Below, in pieces: positions 23,233-34,882 of a stretch of DNA of 64,000 bases. Within the stretch, counting starts at the first letter, position 1; each line of letters opens with the position of its first letter. The DNA is from Cyclina sinensis (taxonomy: Eukaryota; Mollusca; Bivalvia; Venerida; Veneridae), in the NCBI GenBank assembly GCA_012932295.1, contig JAAONU010000001.1, positions 27,318,550 to 27,382,549 on the forward strand. The letters run 5' to 3'. The notes below the pieces were generated by a model. That model worked only from the letters and a program-made list of their open reading frames with translations, did no database searches and was not told the DNA's origin. The position numbers were made by a program, and so were the translations under genes.

Positions 23233-23447
23233 GATTTTATCCCGTAATCCACTATGTGTTGGTAAGAATCTTGTACCACGTTACCTTTCAAAAGTTACTT
23301 GACAACGTATCGAATGAAAGCTACTTCGATCGTTATGACGGTGCAACGAGAACAGTGTTAACTATGAACCATCTGCAGAAAACATGGAAAAGAGAGAGTT
23401 TTGGTGATGCAAGGACATCTTTTAAGCTCGAACGACGATCATCATGA
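23233..23447 (+). CDS. Candidate terminal exon, possible receptor tail
   Basis: After an acceptor 'aactttaactgtag' the + strand frame is open to TGA at 23445-23447 (70 residues; the first two bases finish a split codon). It starts with a hydrophobic, aromatic stretch containing FYPVIHYVLVRILYHV, followed by a polar, charged tail (NESYFDRYDGATRT, WKRESFGDARTSFKLERRSS). The layout recalls the end of a seventh membrane helix, with YPVIH in place of NPxxY, plus a short cytoplasmic tail, but this is only a resemblance. It lies on the same strand as the exon at 17041; the phases do not join directly. An alternative non-coding reading uses the donor 'gctgag|gtgagc' at 23463. Confidence 0.4.
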
Positions 23448-24290
23448 CAGTCCGACAGCTGAGGTGAGCCTGTGTTGAAAGGACTGCAGAATAATGTTTG
23501 TAATAGAAATGACTAATTAAAAACAATCTGCATGCTGAAACTATAGAGCAAAACTCAGTTGGGGATGAATACCTTAAAAGATAGACTTTCCTCTCATTGT
23601 TTTAGACACGGGGCCTAGATGGTTTACACTAGAACATATTGGAGAAGGTTGGTTTGAAAGACAGAAGCTGACAATTGAGATAGATTAAGAACAAAAGATC
23701 TACAGGCATATTTTAAAATTTGCACATTTGAATATGTAGATAATCCAGTCAACGGATACAAACACGTGCAGTACATGAATAATAATATTATACGCATGCA
23801 CGCTTTCTCGCGTACATATAATATTATACACGATCACATGCATGCCAGCAGAATAGAAATTTGCAGAATCACGTAATCACTTGAAATTTAGTGTGATAAT
23901 TTTCTCATTGTTCTGATAAGGGTGTGTGTACAGAGTTTTCCAGTGTAATTCAATTATTTATTCAATTAATCATCTAACAAAACGGCAAAACACTTTGCAC
24001 TTTAATTATTTCAGATTTTCTCAGAATCCGGTTATTGAATATTGTCATGGTTATATAAAGAATTTTTATTTATCTTTTCTAGTAACGCAATTGTGTTATC
24101 TTTTTATTTATCTTTTTTGTTATCGTATTCCATTTTGTTGAGGTGTATGGCACGTCTTTGGTTCCGTAGGAGGTTAAAAATAAAAAAAAGATGATGCAAA
24201 ATTTGGACATTTCCTTCTCTAAATCATGCCAAGAGAAAGTACCACAAAAGTCAGTACTACAAAAGAAGTCAGTACTACAAAAGAATTCAA
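23448..24290. other. Spacer with no recognised gene
   Basis: A patch at 23775-23850 has alternating 'taatattatacgcatgcacg' and 'taatattatacacgatcaca' motifs. A 20-bp duplication 'agtcagtactacaaaagaa' lies near 24250-24285. No gene seen. Confidence 0.4.
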
Positions 24291-24295
24291 ACAGT

Positions 24296-24456
24296 CTGTT
24301 TTTGGTTTTATTGGCGTTTAGCGCCAGTTTAACAGCTAAAGTCATATCCCGGCGGTCAGTCCTCACTTGCTTCAGAGGTGAGGGACAAATGACCTATAGA
24401 TCAAATTTTCACAGAGAAATTTTGCCGGCCCTGATGGGGATTGAAGTCAAACAGGA
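24296..24456 (-). mobile_element. tRNA-derived SINE, 5'-truncated and internally deleted
   Basis: Reverse-complement match to the SINE at 63273. Shared blocks are the tail 'ggcgttta.cgccag', 'gtcatatcccggcggt', 'cacttgcttcagaggtgagg' and 'gacaaatgacctatagatca'. About 65 bp in the middle are missing. The tRNA-like head stops inside the B-box region (minus 'ttcaatccccatcagggcc'). Confidence 0.85.
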
Positions 24457-25097
24457 ATAACATTTCTTACACTGTTCATTTTTCTGAAACTGAAAACAAG
24501 GATGTGTTATACTAAGCTTATCGTCAAACCAAAATACACTTCCTGTTTAAATTTGTCAAAACTCAAAGGGCACTGTTAATCAGACTTTGTAACAGAAAAG
24601 ATTAGATTCATGCCACGAAAACTTAATCAATACAATATCAAATTGTATCAAATATTTTCTTGTAAGTGTAAAACATTCAAAATAGATTATCAACGTCTTT
24701 TTTCTAAATTTTACCCATTATTATGTCACTTTTTGTAATTCTGTAAATATATCAGTGAAATGAAAAAAGTACTATCACAAAAACATCAAAGAAATACGTA
24801 AGAAAATATACAATATAGGAAAAGGTACCATCTAAAAAGAATTTGCAGATTTCAGACATCGGTCTTTTATTTTTATAATATATCATTTCCACACATTTTT
24901 AACAAAATATCTCACTTTGCTGAGTATTTGAAGCTTAACCAACCATTTAACGGTTGATGCATGAAAGAGTATGAAAGTCAAGTAATACATGCACCATAGT
25001 ACGATTGATAGCATCATAAATCAAAATAATCGTTACTCTACCACAGTGCACTGTGCATTGAAAACATACATATCATATCTTGTTTACGTATCTGATA
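24457..25097. other. Spacer with no recognised gene
   Basis: AT-rich; no coding frame or repeat beyond a short block near 24530 ('aatacacttcctgttt') resembling the segmental-duplication anchor. Confidence 0.35.
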
Positions 25098-25934
25098 CAT
25101 TTTCTCAACAGAGATATCACCAATCAACTTATTTCTCAATGGTACATCTTACATACATGTTGATTTAAGAAGCAAGGAAGTAGGAAACCACTATATTTAC
25201 TCCTCTGCAATGCTAATAAAATATCGTACCTGCTGCATATAGGACGTTTTAACTATATTAACTTTTATATTAATATCGTAAAACTAACCGAATTGAAACA
25301 AAACAAGCAATACACGTGTACAAAACGGATGCTAGACAAAGATTTTAAGTATAAATAGTACCAAAGTACTTTTCAAAGGCAGCCATTAATATAGGGTGTT
25401 TCGTCAGCTTAAGATATTATTCCTTGAAATTATTCGAACAAACGCTACAGACATTAAAATTTTATGATAACTTTCTGGAAAGAAATAAAATCAAAACGCT
25501 TTGTTTTATATTCAAAGCATTATTTATTGCGATGGGGTTTTTATGCTAACATTTAAAATGAATGTTTCTGCGTATATATTTTATAGGTTCGTAAGTTATA
25601 GAATAAAAACATTTGATAATTGAAAACGAACAAATATTCATTTTTTTTCCTAAAGGTATTTAGAAATTTAGAAATTTTTAAGGTTTGCCTCTTGAGTCTC
25701 TTGCCATTTTAGCTGGCAGTTATGATCTTGATAATAAGCTGAAAAATGAACTTTGAATGTAAAAGAGAAAATAATGGAAGCACAACACTTCGTGTTTTAT
25801 AGAAGTGTTAGCAGCTCGAGTAATGAATCTGAGATAAAATGCTGCTTAAAATACTGTTATTCTAGTTATTCCTGTATTTATAACGTCATTTCAATTATTA
25901 AAATAAATGGAACAAGCTGCAGGTTAAAAAAAGA

Positions 25935-26395
25935 GGTCAACAGAATATGCTGACAACAACGGTCAACAGTTTAACTGACAACAACCACCAACTGTTTAAG
26001 CTGACAACAACGGTCAACAGTTTAAGCTGACAACAACGGTCAACAGTTTAAGCTGACAACAATGGTCAACAGTTTAAGCTGACAACAATGGTCAACAGTT
26101 TAAGCTGACAACAACGGTCAACAGAATATGCTGACAACAACGGTCAACAGTTTAAGCTGACAACAACCACCAACTGTTTAAGCTGACAACAACGGTCAAC
26201 AGTTTAAGCTGACAACAACGGTCAACGGTTTAAGCTGACAACAACGGTCAACAGTTTAAGCTGACAACAACGGTCAACAGTTTAAGCTGACAACAACGGT
26301 CAACAGTTTAAGCTGACAACAACGGTCAACAATTTAAGCTGACAACAACAGTCAACAGTTTAAGCTGACAACAACGGTCAGCAATATAAGTTATG
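25935..26395. repeat. 26-bp minisatellite, about 17 copies
   Basis: The unit 'gctgacaacaacggtcaaca' plus 'gtttaa' repeats with scattered variants ('ccaccaactg', 'aatatgctg'). Copy A of the segmental duplication has a single related unit at 17391-17412 ('cgtcaacagtataagttgac'). Confidence 0.93.
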
Positions 26396-27714
26396 GAGTA
26401 AATATAATAAGAGATCCTCGAAAACATACAGCAGTGAGTTTTATTTCTCGAGATACAGCTTACACATCTGTCTCACTTTTCCTGCGATATAAAGACATTC
26501 TTGTTCCATATTTTTTTTATCTTACTTACTTCACAAATAATAAAATGAGCTTTAAAACCTTGTTTGGTTGTTTTGGATACATTATTAAAACAATAGCATA
26601 TTTTAAGCTTTAAATTTGGCTTTATACTTTTTATGGATACATTTTTATTGACACATTACTTAAGCGAGCTTCAATGCATAATTTGCAATCATTTTTAGTA
26701 AGAGAGCTATCGTCTTATTTTCATGCTGAAGGTTCTATGCAGAATGGATACATAAAATTGACATATCAGTCTTGTCTTCACGTATTGTCTATTGTAGAAC
26801 ATTTTGTTACATAGAACAAAACAGAACGAATTCTGCATCGACATTGTTCAGTTAAACTCTTTTTTAGATGTGCACAATTTAAACGGTAATTTAATGTATT
26901 TATTTACACGCAGATACAAATTTGTGTGTTTTAGACTGTAAGTGTGAAACCACCAAATAAATTCCTTCTTTATTCTATATAAAATTCTTTTTGAGAAGAA
27001 TGATACCTTGCAATAACCGAACTACACTTTTTTGTTTCATTAAATACAAATTCATATTTTTCAATGCGAACTGACATTTTTTTAATCAGTGCAAATAAGC
27101 ATTTAATGCAAATAAATGTTTCTAGAATAAATCTATAATAGGCATGAAAAACAACTTTATCTTTGCTCCGGAATAGGAGACACATTCTAGAAAATGATTT
27201 TCTAATAATTAAGAAATTGTATCACTATACTTAAAATCTTAAAATATATAAAACAAATCAGCATACAATACCAGAATACTGGAGATAGTAGCTTTTAGTT
27301 ATATTCGTAACTTATAATTTAATGACACCGCCGCCATAATCGTATTAAAATTTTCTTTATTAAATCCCAGACGAGTGTTAGTCGAACTGATGATCCTTTT
27401 CTATAAACTTTAAAAACATGTAAATTGTTAAACATAAATACAGTTAAATATCAAATCATATAATCAATATGTATGTTTGCTTTTTAAATAAATATCTAAC
27501 CCGTTTAAGTCGGGTTATTATTCACAAGTTAGCCAGGTTGCGAAAAACCTTGTAGCGAATTTACTAAGTAGCGAATAGACTAGGTGCGAATGAACAAAGG
27601 TAGTGGATATAGGTAACGAAACGTCTTGTATCGAATCAAACGTGTACTAAATAGTGTAGCACTTGTTCTTCAGGTCATCATTCAATAAGTAACTTCAAAA
27701 AAAAAGAAGAAAAA

Positions 27715-28190
27715 AAAAAACAAGAACCATGTTGACATGGCTATCCCCCGTCGAATGTGTTTACTTAGTTATCATTTTTGTGCACAGCACTCCTCCCCAA
27801 TGAGATCTATCGACCTATGTAGTTTCAACTTGATATCTCAAATAACTTTTTGAAATATTGTCTGAACAAAAAATAAACATGAAAAATAACAAAGAACAAT
27901 TACTAAAAAATTATGAAGGGTAGAATTATCATTGTTGTACAGTGAGTGCGCTCCGACTTAATGAGGTCTATCACCTATGAAGTTTCAAGTTGTATCACAA
28001 ATACATTTCGAGTTATGTTTCGGACAAAAATCAAACATAAAAAATAACAAAGGGCAATTACTTAAAAAATATAACGGGTAGAATTATCATTCTTGTGCAC
28101 TACACTCCTCCTCAATGAGATGTATCCACCTATGAAGTTTTAAGTTGATATTTCAAATGCTCCGAACAAACATTTAGCAAAGTTTTGCAA
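27715..28190 (-). mobile_element. Hairpin-ended repeat with about 158-bp internal units
   Basis: Read on the minus strand it ends with 'ccatgtcaacatgg', a perfect hairpin, then TTCTTGT and poly(T). This is the same end layout as the pearl/HINE-like elements. Inside are three diverged units marked by 'gag.t.tatc.acctatg' at 27802, 27963 and 28119. No coding capacity. Confidence 0.6.
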
Positions 28191-29127
28191 AAGTTCAATT
28201 TATTAATATTAAGGGACCGAATGTTAAAAACAAAAAATGACAATCATCAACTATGATATCTTGAAGTTTATACCGATGAACTGTTCATACCCTTTTAAGG
28301 TCAATACCTTTATTGAATTTTAATAATTTTTATTCAGTGAAACGACATAATGATAAAAGAAATTGATAGTCAATAACAACTAGTCTAGTCCACAACTTTT
28401 GTTATAAATTTGAGAATATCAAATATCCGTGTTTAATCATTCATATAATGTTTACATATTCATTTGTACAAACCTTTTATAATCTTAATAAATCATTTCA
28501 AACACTTCAATATTACTGCACTGCAGAATTTTATACATTGATTGCACATTACTGATACGCAATTTCATTTGCCAGGTCTTCGTTTCTTTTTCCACACATA
28601 AATCACGACTTCTCTATAGAAAAGCATCTTATTATGTTTGTTTACAACTTCACGTTAAACTTACGTTGTCTTCCGAGGTACTTAAGAGCAAAAACAAACA
28701 CAGACAAAAATCCACAACAAAAATACATTTGCAAAGTTAATTTGCAATTAACAATTCTTTAATCAACCTTATAAATCAAATTTCTTTTCAATATTATCTT
28801 TAAACGAGGTTCTTTATTAAAAACATGGTTCCTTGAAATTATACAAATTATATTGCCCTTCCATCCCATATGATAAATGCTCTGTACTGAAATAATTGAA
28901 TTCTTTGTAAATATTGAAAGCATGATTTTAATGTCAGATTTTAAAGTCAATAAATCATGATTCGGTTATCGCAACCATAATTCAGATAAGATAAATATCT
29001 TGGTTTTCTTGGTTTATCTTTGGTTTAGATAGAAAATCTATTGCAATGTATTACAAAAATTAGACGACAGAAGTACAATACTTCCTGTTTGAATCAAGAG
29101 CAGAATTTGAATGAAAACGCTTTCTCT

Positions 29128-29235
29128 ATCATGATTGGCCTTGAATGCGCTAAGTTCGAATCTTACTCTGGGTTGTGTATTCTAAGTTGCATTGCATCTT
29201 TCTGTTACGGACTTGTTTGTTCGTATGATGGGGGC
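29128..29235 (+). mobile_element. SINE fragment, second family
   Basis: Shares 'ttcgaatcttactctggg' and 'gcattgcatctttctgttac' with the SINE at 29450-30170. Its tRNA-like head is truncated before the A box ('ggccttgaatgcgctaagtt'). Confidence 0.65.
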
Positions 29236-29449
29236 TCGTCCGGGATGACCTCTCCTGGACTAAGTTGTAAAATTTAAATAAAAGGAATCTTTCAAAATTT
29301 CTCTCTGATCTTCTGATCTAAGAAAACACAAAACCATTCGTCTTCATAAATGATGACTTTCTCAAGAGGGGATAAGTTACGGTCTAGTGTATACCCCCCC
29401 CCCCCCTATAACTGTACAAATACAACCTCTGACAACTGTTCAGGGAATC

Positions 29450-29512
29450 GATTCTTTTGCTCAGTGGTTAGAAGGCTGGCCTTCGATGCGCTGAGATCGG
29501 AGTTCGAATCTT
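29450..29512 (+). mobile_element. SINE head (second family), interrupted by a retro-insertion
   Basis: tRNA-like sequence 'ttttgctcagtggttagaag' (A-box region) and 'ggagttcgaatc' (B box). The element resumes at 30113 with 'actctaggttttgtattcta' and 'gcattgcatctttctgttac', ending near 30170. The two halves together equal an ordinary SINE of this family. Confidence 0.75.
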
Positions 29513-30099
29513 TTTTTTTTTTGAGGCCCCAAAAAAGGGTAATCCCATTTATTTTTAAACATATGATACATAAACATATTTTTTAGCACTTTCAATGATA
29601 TTAGAATGTACATACAAATACATAAATGACATTAATCATTATCAGTAGATCTAAATTTAAATTCATTTTTAAAGAAAGCCTCCAGATGACAACAACTTCA
29701 TTTGAACTAAATAGATGTAAAATTTTGTTTAGACCTTTAACTTAACACTGGCGAAAACTTTTTAATTGTCTTCAGAAATTGCTTTGCTAGAAACGAAATA
29801 AGCAAAGCAAACTTTAATAAAGGCCAACAAAAGGAGAACCCTGAAAGAAAGGAGACTATTCCTTATTACATAGGTTTTTGCATCATTATATAGATTAATG
29901 AAGAAAACAAGAAGATAAGAAGTTCAAAGTCAGGTTAAAACATATACAAATATTATAAGAGATGGGATGGAAGTACTAGACGGAAGGTTCCCATGAATCT
30001 GTTTAAAAAAAAATAATCATTTTTGGTCATTGAAGATTTGTATTTGCCCCAAATTTTGTCAAACTTTTGTAAATGATTTTCCTTTTTAGCTATATACAT
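29511..30099 (-). mobile_element. Poly(A)-tailed retro-insertion: processed retrocopy or LINE 3' end
   Basis: On the minus strand the insert ends in A12 with AATAAA (29548-29553) 26 bases before the tail. It is flanked by a 13-bp direct repeat GAGTTCGAATCTT (29500-29512 and 30100-30112), the hallmark of target-primed reverse transcription. The about 590-bp body has no convincing open frame, so it is either a copy of an mRNA 3' untranslated region or a 5'-truncated LINE. It landed inside a SINE B box. Confidence 0.82.
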
Positions 30100-30112
30100 G
30101 AGTTCGAATCTT

Positions 30113-30170
30113 ACTCTAGGTTTTGTATTCTAAGATGCATTGCATCTTTCTGTTACGGACTTGCTTTTTC
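30113..30170 (+). mobile_element. SINE body (second family), continuation
   Basis: Continues the head at 29450-29512 after the retro-insertion; similar to 29167-29225. Confidence 0.72.
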
Positions 30171-31190
30171 GAATAAGGCTTATTTTGGCTGTTAAGAATA
30201 TGGTCATTTTCATTCGCAATAAATTTATTAGGCACAAAAATGCTTGTAAAATCGAAATCACCCCCCCCCCATATTTCAAAGGCAAGTATTTCAACAATAC
30301 TCTTTATCTATATCGTGATTTTCTCACATTACTGACAGGTACTAGCACAGTTCTAAAGCGTAAGGTGCAACGGTGTGATGGCACGTGTTTTATGTCTGAA
30401 ACTAAATCTAAAAATAGATTATTATTTTCACTTCAAAAAAAAGTTCGACATCTGTTTTAATTCTAAAATTGTTTTCGGGTGTCAAGTGATTGAATCAACA
30501 GTAATGAAATCTTCAAAGAGTGAAAATAAAGACCGACTAAGTAAAACACTACTTACTATCAGTTAATTTTGGATCTGTTTATTTTTATCCACGAAGAATT
30601 TGATTATTGAGAGGTATTACGAGTATTTTCACGCAATACCAGGTTGTAATGCAATGCAAGACATCCTTTTCTTGTGAATGTTTTCAGTTTATATGCTCCG
30701 AACATATTTACTAAGATGAAATGTTCTTTATAACTTCGAGGCAATTTGACATAGCATCATGTATTTATTGAGACACATTTCAATACTACTGTATCATAAA
30801 CTTTTTGCAAGGGAAATCAATGACGTATCGTCCCTTTATAAATCGTAACTATCTTGGTCAGTAGAGCATAAGAAACATGGGTGGGTTGATGTCAGCAGAT
30901 TGAATCTAATAGTTTCTCTTTCGAGATTTTGTTTTTATCTTCAAACAAATCAATGAAGATAGTATCAATTAAATAGACATCTATCAAGATTTGTCAACCA
31001 AGTATTGTATATTTGTCAAACTAATTCCTATAGCTTTATTGAGGTCAGCGCTTCTTTAAATTTATTATACTCATGGCACAAGTCTTTTGTCGATATATTG
31101 CTTTTCCAAATGACATAACTGTTTTGCTTATCCGCATTGCTCCAACGTTGACATTAAGTTAAAATAACATAGTGTTTTCCATCTTTCTTT
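30171..31190. other. Spacer with no recognised gene
   Basis: Contains a C10 run near 30262. The 106-codon + strand frame at 30140-30460 begins in SINE sequence and crosses the C run, so it is not a gene. Confidence 0.4.
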
Positions 31191-31199
31191 TTCATGAGT

Positions 31200-31960
31200 C
31201 AGCTTACGGTCGGTTGGGCGGTGAGGCGGTCGGTACGAAGCAGAAATCTTTTGACGCGAATTACATCCACATTTCTAAGACTATTGATTTGAGACTTGGT
31301 ATGCACGTTAACCTGCAGTTTTACGGCCTGTCATAACAAAAATCTTGTGAAGCGAACTACTATTACATTTCTAGGAATCTCAAACTGAAATTTAGTATGC
31401 ATGATTCAATATGTACAGATTTGCGGGACGAATTTTTTCATGCACCAATGCCTGCTGTGCGGTTTCTCGGCCAGTCATAACCAATTTGTGTGTTGTGAAC
31501 TATTTCCATATATCTAGGACTATCGAATTGAAACTTGGTGTGCAAGATCAGCTATAAGTGTTTAATGTGCATAACGCGTTTTTAAAATGCACGCCTATGC
31601 CCGCTGTAAGGTTTCACCGTCCGTCATAGCAAAATAACATGTCGGAAACTGGTTCTGTATCTCGAGGACGTTCTATTTGAAACTTGGTGGGCAAGATCCC
31701 CAGTAAATGTACATTTGCCTTAAACATGAATTGTCTGAAATTGTTTGGTTCTGGACGGCGTCTTGATAAGATTAAATTCAGACAAAATTTCTAGGAATAT
31801 CCTGCTAAAGATATATGCATCAAACAGGAATTCTATGGCTCAAAAATTTGACCTTGAATTGTAAATTTTGTCCTGTAAGTGGTGCTTCTGACGTGTAGGT
31901 TCTGCACATCAGCTCACTGAAATAAACATATGACCAAAGTTTTACGAGTATCCTCCAAGT
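31200..31960. repeat. Degenerate tandem repeat, period roughly 145-150 bp
   Basis: Recurring 'gaaacttggtgtgcaaga' variants near 31291, 31387, 31530 and 31680, each after 'tttctaggactat.gaattt' and before a 'tgc..gtttac.g..cgtcata' block. The start is marked by 'ggtcggttgggcggtgaggc'. No gene. Confidence 0.6.
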
Positions 31961-32031
31961 GGTTCAGTATACAAGTGTGTGTATCAGAAAACCAAGAACA
32001 ACAGATCAACTGTTGAAAATAGTTCTGCTTA

Positions 32032-32067
<36 letters not shown>

Positions 32068-32080
32068 TTGTTGTTGTTGC
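32032..32080. repeat. TTG/CTG microsatellite
   Basis: An imperfect TTG and CTG run. It explains a leucine-only start to the + strand frame at 32032. Confidence 0.95.
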
Positions 32081-33563
32081 AAATCATGTTAGTTTCTGAA
32101 GGAAAATGTAGTGATGATGTTGATGAAAATGATGAGATCTTCTGTAACTTAAATGGAAATTATCCCCGGCCGAAGGACGAGTGGTATTTGCGCCGGCGTC
32201 CGTCCGTACATATTTCTGCCCATGCAAGAATTTTACGGAGCTTTATCTTAGTAAATTTTATGACATATTCTGCAATGATATGTTGCACAGGTATTGTGTA
32301 ATTATTTGTTGCTTTATAATATTTCTAAGAATATTCTATATAGAATCTGTGGGGCACTTTAGGGAGTTTATGTGTTGGATGGAATTGAATGATTAAGCTA
32401 GACTTACCGTCGTAGAAGGGAAAGCGAAGGTTGGTCATAATTCACATCACACCAACTCTAACTTCTGATTTCTTTCAAACACTGAACATCTTGTACGCAG
32501 GGCAAATTCTTGCACACAAGATGAACTCTGAAACATGGACACTTTCGGTCGCTGGACACTGAGTCGTAAATCTGTGTGAGGCCTTAGGGAGTTTTGTTTC
32601 GAATCAAATTATGATCGACCTTCACCTTCTCTTCTGTGAAGGTAAGTCAAGCTTAATCATTCAATTTTAAACACAGTTCAAATACTTATAGAAATCTTCG
32701 AAACGGGGAAATTCTCAAGAAGATTGAGAAAAAAATCTAGCCGATAAATTTTTTAATAATTCTATTCAAAATTTCGAGATGGCCACAACTGTGACCGTCA
32801 GAAAACATTTTTTTCAGTAAGTAACTCTGATAGTGTCAAAAACTGTAAAGATTTAGCACAAAAAATGGCTGATTTCTAGACTGGCGTATGAATACAAAGA
32901 AAATTCAGGCATAACAATGAATAAAAAAGAAGCTTTTTTGTAGAGAGTGATAAAATATAATTATTTTGCATGTTGTGTTTTTTTTTCTCAATTTAATACG
33001 TTTGCTCTTTCACGCATCTAATGTAATTTGTGGCTTTATGTATTTTTTCTCTAAATTTCAATGATGTTAACGTATGAAACTCACATAGGTTGTCTAAGAA
33101 ATATTTTGAACAAAAAAATAATTGCAAATAGTTTTCCTACACTTTCGGACAGCGTTAGACAATAATATTTCATAACTGAAATAGTATCAATTAGAATTTT
33201 TTTAGAGTACCTTCAAAGCTTATATGATTGCTTTTTTGAATCCGTTTTTCTTAGTCTGACCATAAAAAACTACGATGATGCAATCTGACGTTATCACTTA
33301 ACGTAATAAAAACCTTATGACGTCTTAAATAAAACACAAAAAGTACATGAACCAGAAAGAACAACTGAAATGCGATTTACAATCATAGTACTTATTTAGC
33401 GCACCCACTGCAGCACTAAAGCCACGTTCGAATGATATCAAAGGGGCTTTTTGATTAGCATACATTTATTTTATTCCTGTAAGTTCCGATCATTTAAGAT
33501 AAATACATATAAAAAAATGACCATGTAGTTTTGGATAATAATTTTATACCCAAGTTTCATTTA
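32081..33563. other. Spacer with no recognised gene
   Basis: 'ggaagtaagtcaagcttaatc'-type inverted motifs near 32400 and 32640 suggest an old repeat: 'gattaagctagacttaccgt' resembles the inverse of 'gtaagtcaagcttaatcatt', and 'gggaaagcgaaggttgg' resembles the inverse of 'cttcaccttctcttc'. No gene seen. Confidence 0.4.
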
Positions 33564-33632
33564 TTTACCGTGTTTAAAGACGTCAATTTACCGTGTTTAA
33601 AGACGTCAATTTACCGTGTTTAAAGACGTCAT
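33564..33632. repeat. 23-bp tandem triplet
   Basis: 'tttaccgtgtttaaagacgt' plus 'caa' occurs three times at 33564, 33587 and 33610. Each unit carries the palindrome GACGTC. Confidence 0.95.
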
Positions 33633-34385
33633 AACATCAGAAATAAATCTAAAATGAAAGATTATCAGTTTACACCATACACCTCTCTCAAGCTTATGAT
33701 AATTGTTTAAGTACGAATAATTATTTCATTTATTATTTATATCCACGATATTTCCTATCAATTTTTATCTGATTTGTTATCATGCAATAGATTTAGCACT
33801 CATGTTACTAAAATTCTGCATTTATTACTTCAAACAAAACTGACGGACAATTAGATTTACTCGATATGTCAGAGACGCCTACACTTAACGCAAAAGGAAT
33901 AACTGTTGACGGATAAGAAACAATTGTGTTAAAATTCGTTTCTTTTACATATCTAGCATATCTCAGAATTTCGAAATCTTTCGATAGCAACATAATCACG
34001 AAATGGTATTCAAAACTCTTCGAGTATGAAAAGATTAAATACAGTAAAATAAAATAAATAAAAAAACTAATAAAAAGGATATATACACTTTATCTTTAAC
34101 GTTCTTATAATCAACTGATTGTGTTGTGATCTGGATATCAGCTTACCAATGTCATTGAGCATGTCTTATCTCATACTGTTCAAATTTTATCAGTTCTGTT
34201 TGCTCAATGAAAGTAAATTATCAATTAGTTTTTAGCTGATCTTAAATAAACAGACATCAGTGGCATGAATCATGAAACTAAAATAAAATCCTAAAAGATA
34301 ACACCGGTAAATGTTCCTGTAACGTTTATACGGCTTTCAGGCTCACGAGGAAATATATTTCATTAGGCTAGAGTAAAGCAAATAT
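33633..34385. other. Spacer with no recognised gene
   Basis: AT-rich; nothing recognised. Confidence 0.4.
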
Positions 34386-34387
34386 TA

Positions 34388-34882
34388 ACAACAGATGTTT
34401 GTGAAACACTTATGCCCCCCCACCCCCACGGCAGTTTACATTATGGGCAGTGTACATGGAAATGAAATTTACCTTTTGAAGTTAAAAAATCGATAGGGGT
34501 TATCTGCAGGTACTATCTGAGATGCATCAACCTATCAAGTATGACGTGTCTAAGCTAAAACTAGACCTAGATAATCTTATGATAAATCTGTATACCAAAT
34601 TTTATTTCAGTATGTGCAACCTCTGCAAAGAAAATGAATGGAAAATGCAAATAATTGGAATTTTTCTAAGTCCAAGGGGCATAGCTCTGTCAAAAATTGC
34701 TTGATCGAACCCAAAACAGAACTTGACCTAGATATTTTTATGATAAATCTGTATACCAAATTTTATTTCAGTATGTGCAACCTCTGCGAAGAAAATGAAC
34801 GGAAACTGTAGGTGGATATACAGACAGACCGACAGACAGCAGCAAAGCAATATGCCCTCCCTTTTTCAAAGGGGGCCATAAA
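34388..34882 (+). mobile_element. Interspersed repeat with duplicated core and 3' hairpin
   Basis: Starts 'cagatgtttgtgaaacactt' plus a C-rich run. Two units share 'tatgataaatctgtatacca' and 'ttatttcagtatgtgcaacc' (34577 and 34739). It then has 'cagacagaccgacagacag' and ends with the hairpin GCCCTCCCtttttcAAAGGGGGC (34851-34875). The layout parallels the pearl/HINE-like elements, but no inverted subterminal sequence is evident. Confidence 0.6.

Larger units (their letters stand above)
25098..29135. repeat. Segmental duplication, copy B
   Basis: Collinear with 17237-19150 but expanded. It contains a 26-bp minisatellite (25935-26395) and about 1.65 kb inserted near 26790-28440 that includes a hairpin-ended repeat. 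It lacks the foldback element of copy A: 'attgcccttccatcccatat' runs across the equivalent site. Similarity begins within a few bases of the splice donor at 17237 and ends where a SINE starts. Confidence 0.75.

Noticed and set aside
30140..30460. 106-codon + strand frame
   Set aside because: It starts in SINE sequence, crosses a poly(C) run and has no ATG at its stated start.
32032..32301. Frame beginning with a leucine run (signal-peptide look-alike)
   Set aside because: The leucines come from a TTG/CTG microsatellite and the start is not an ATG.
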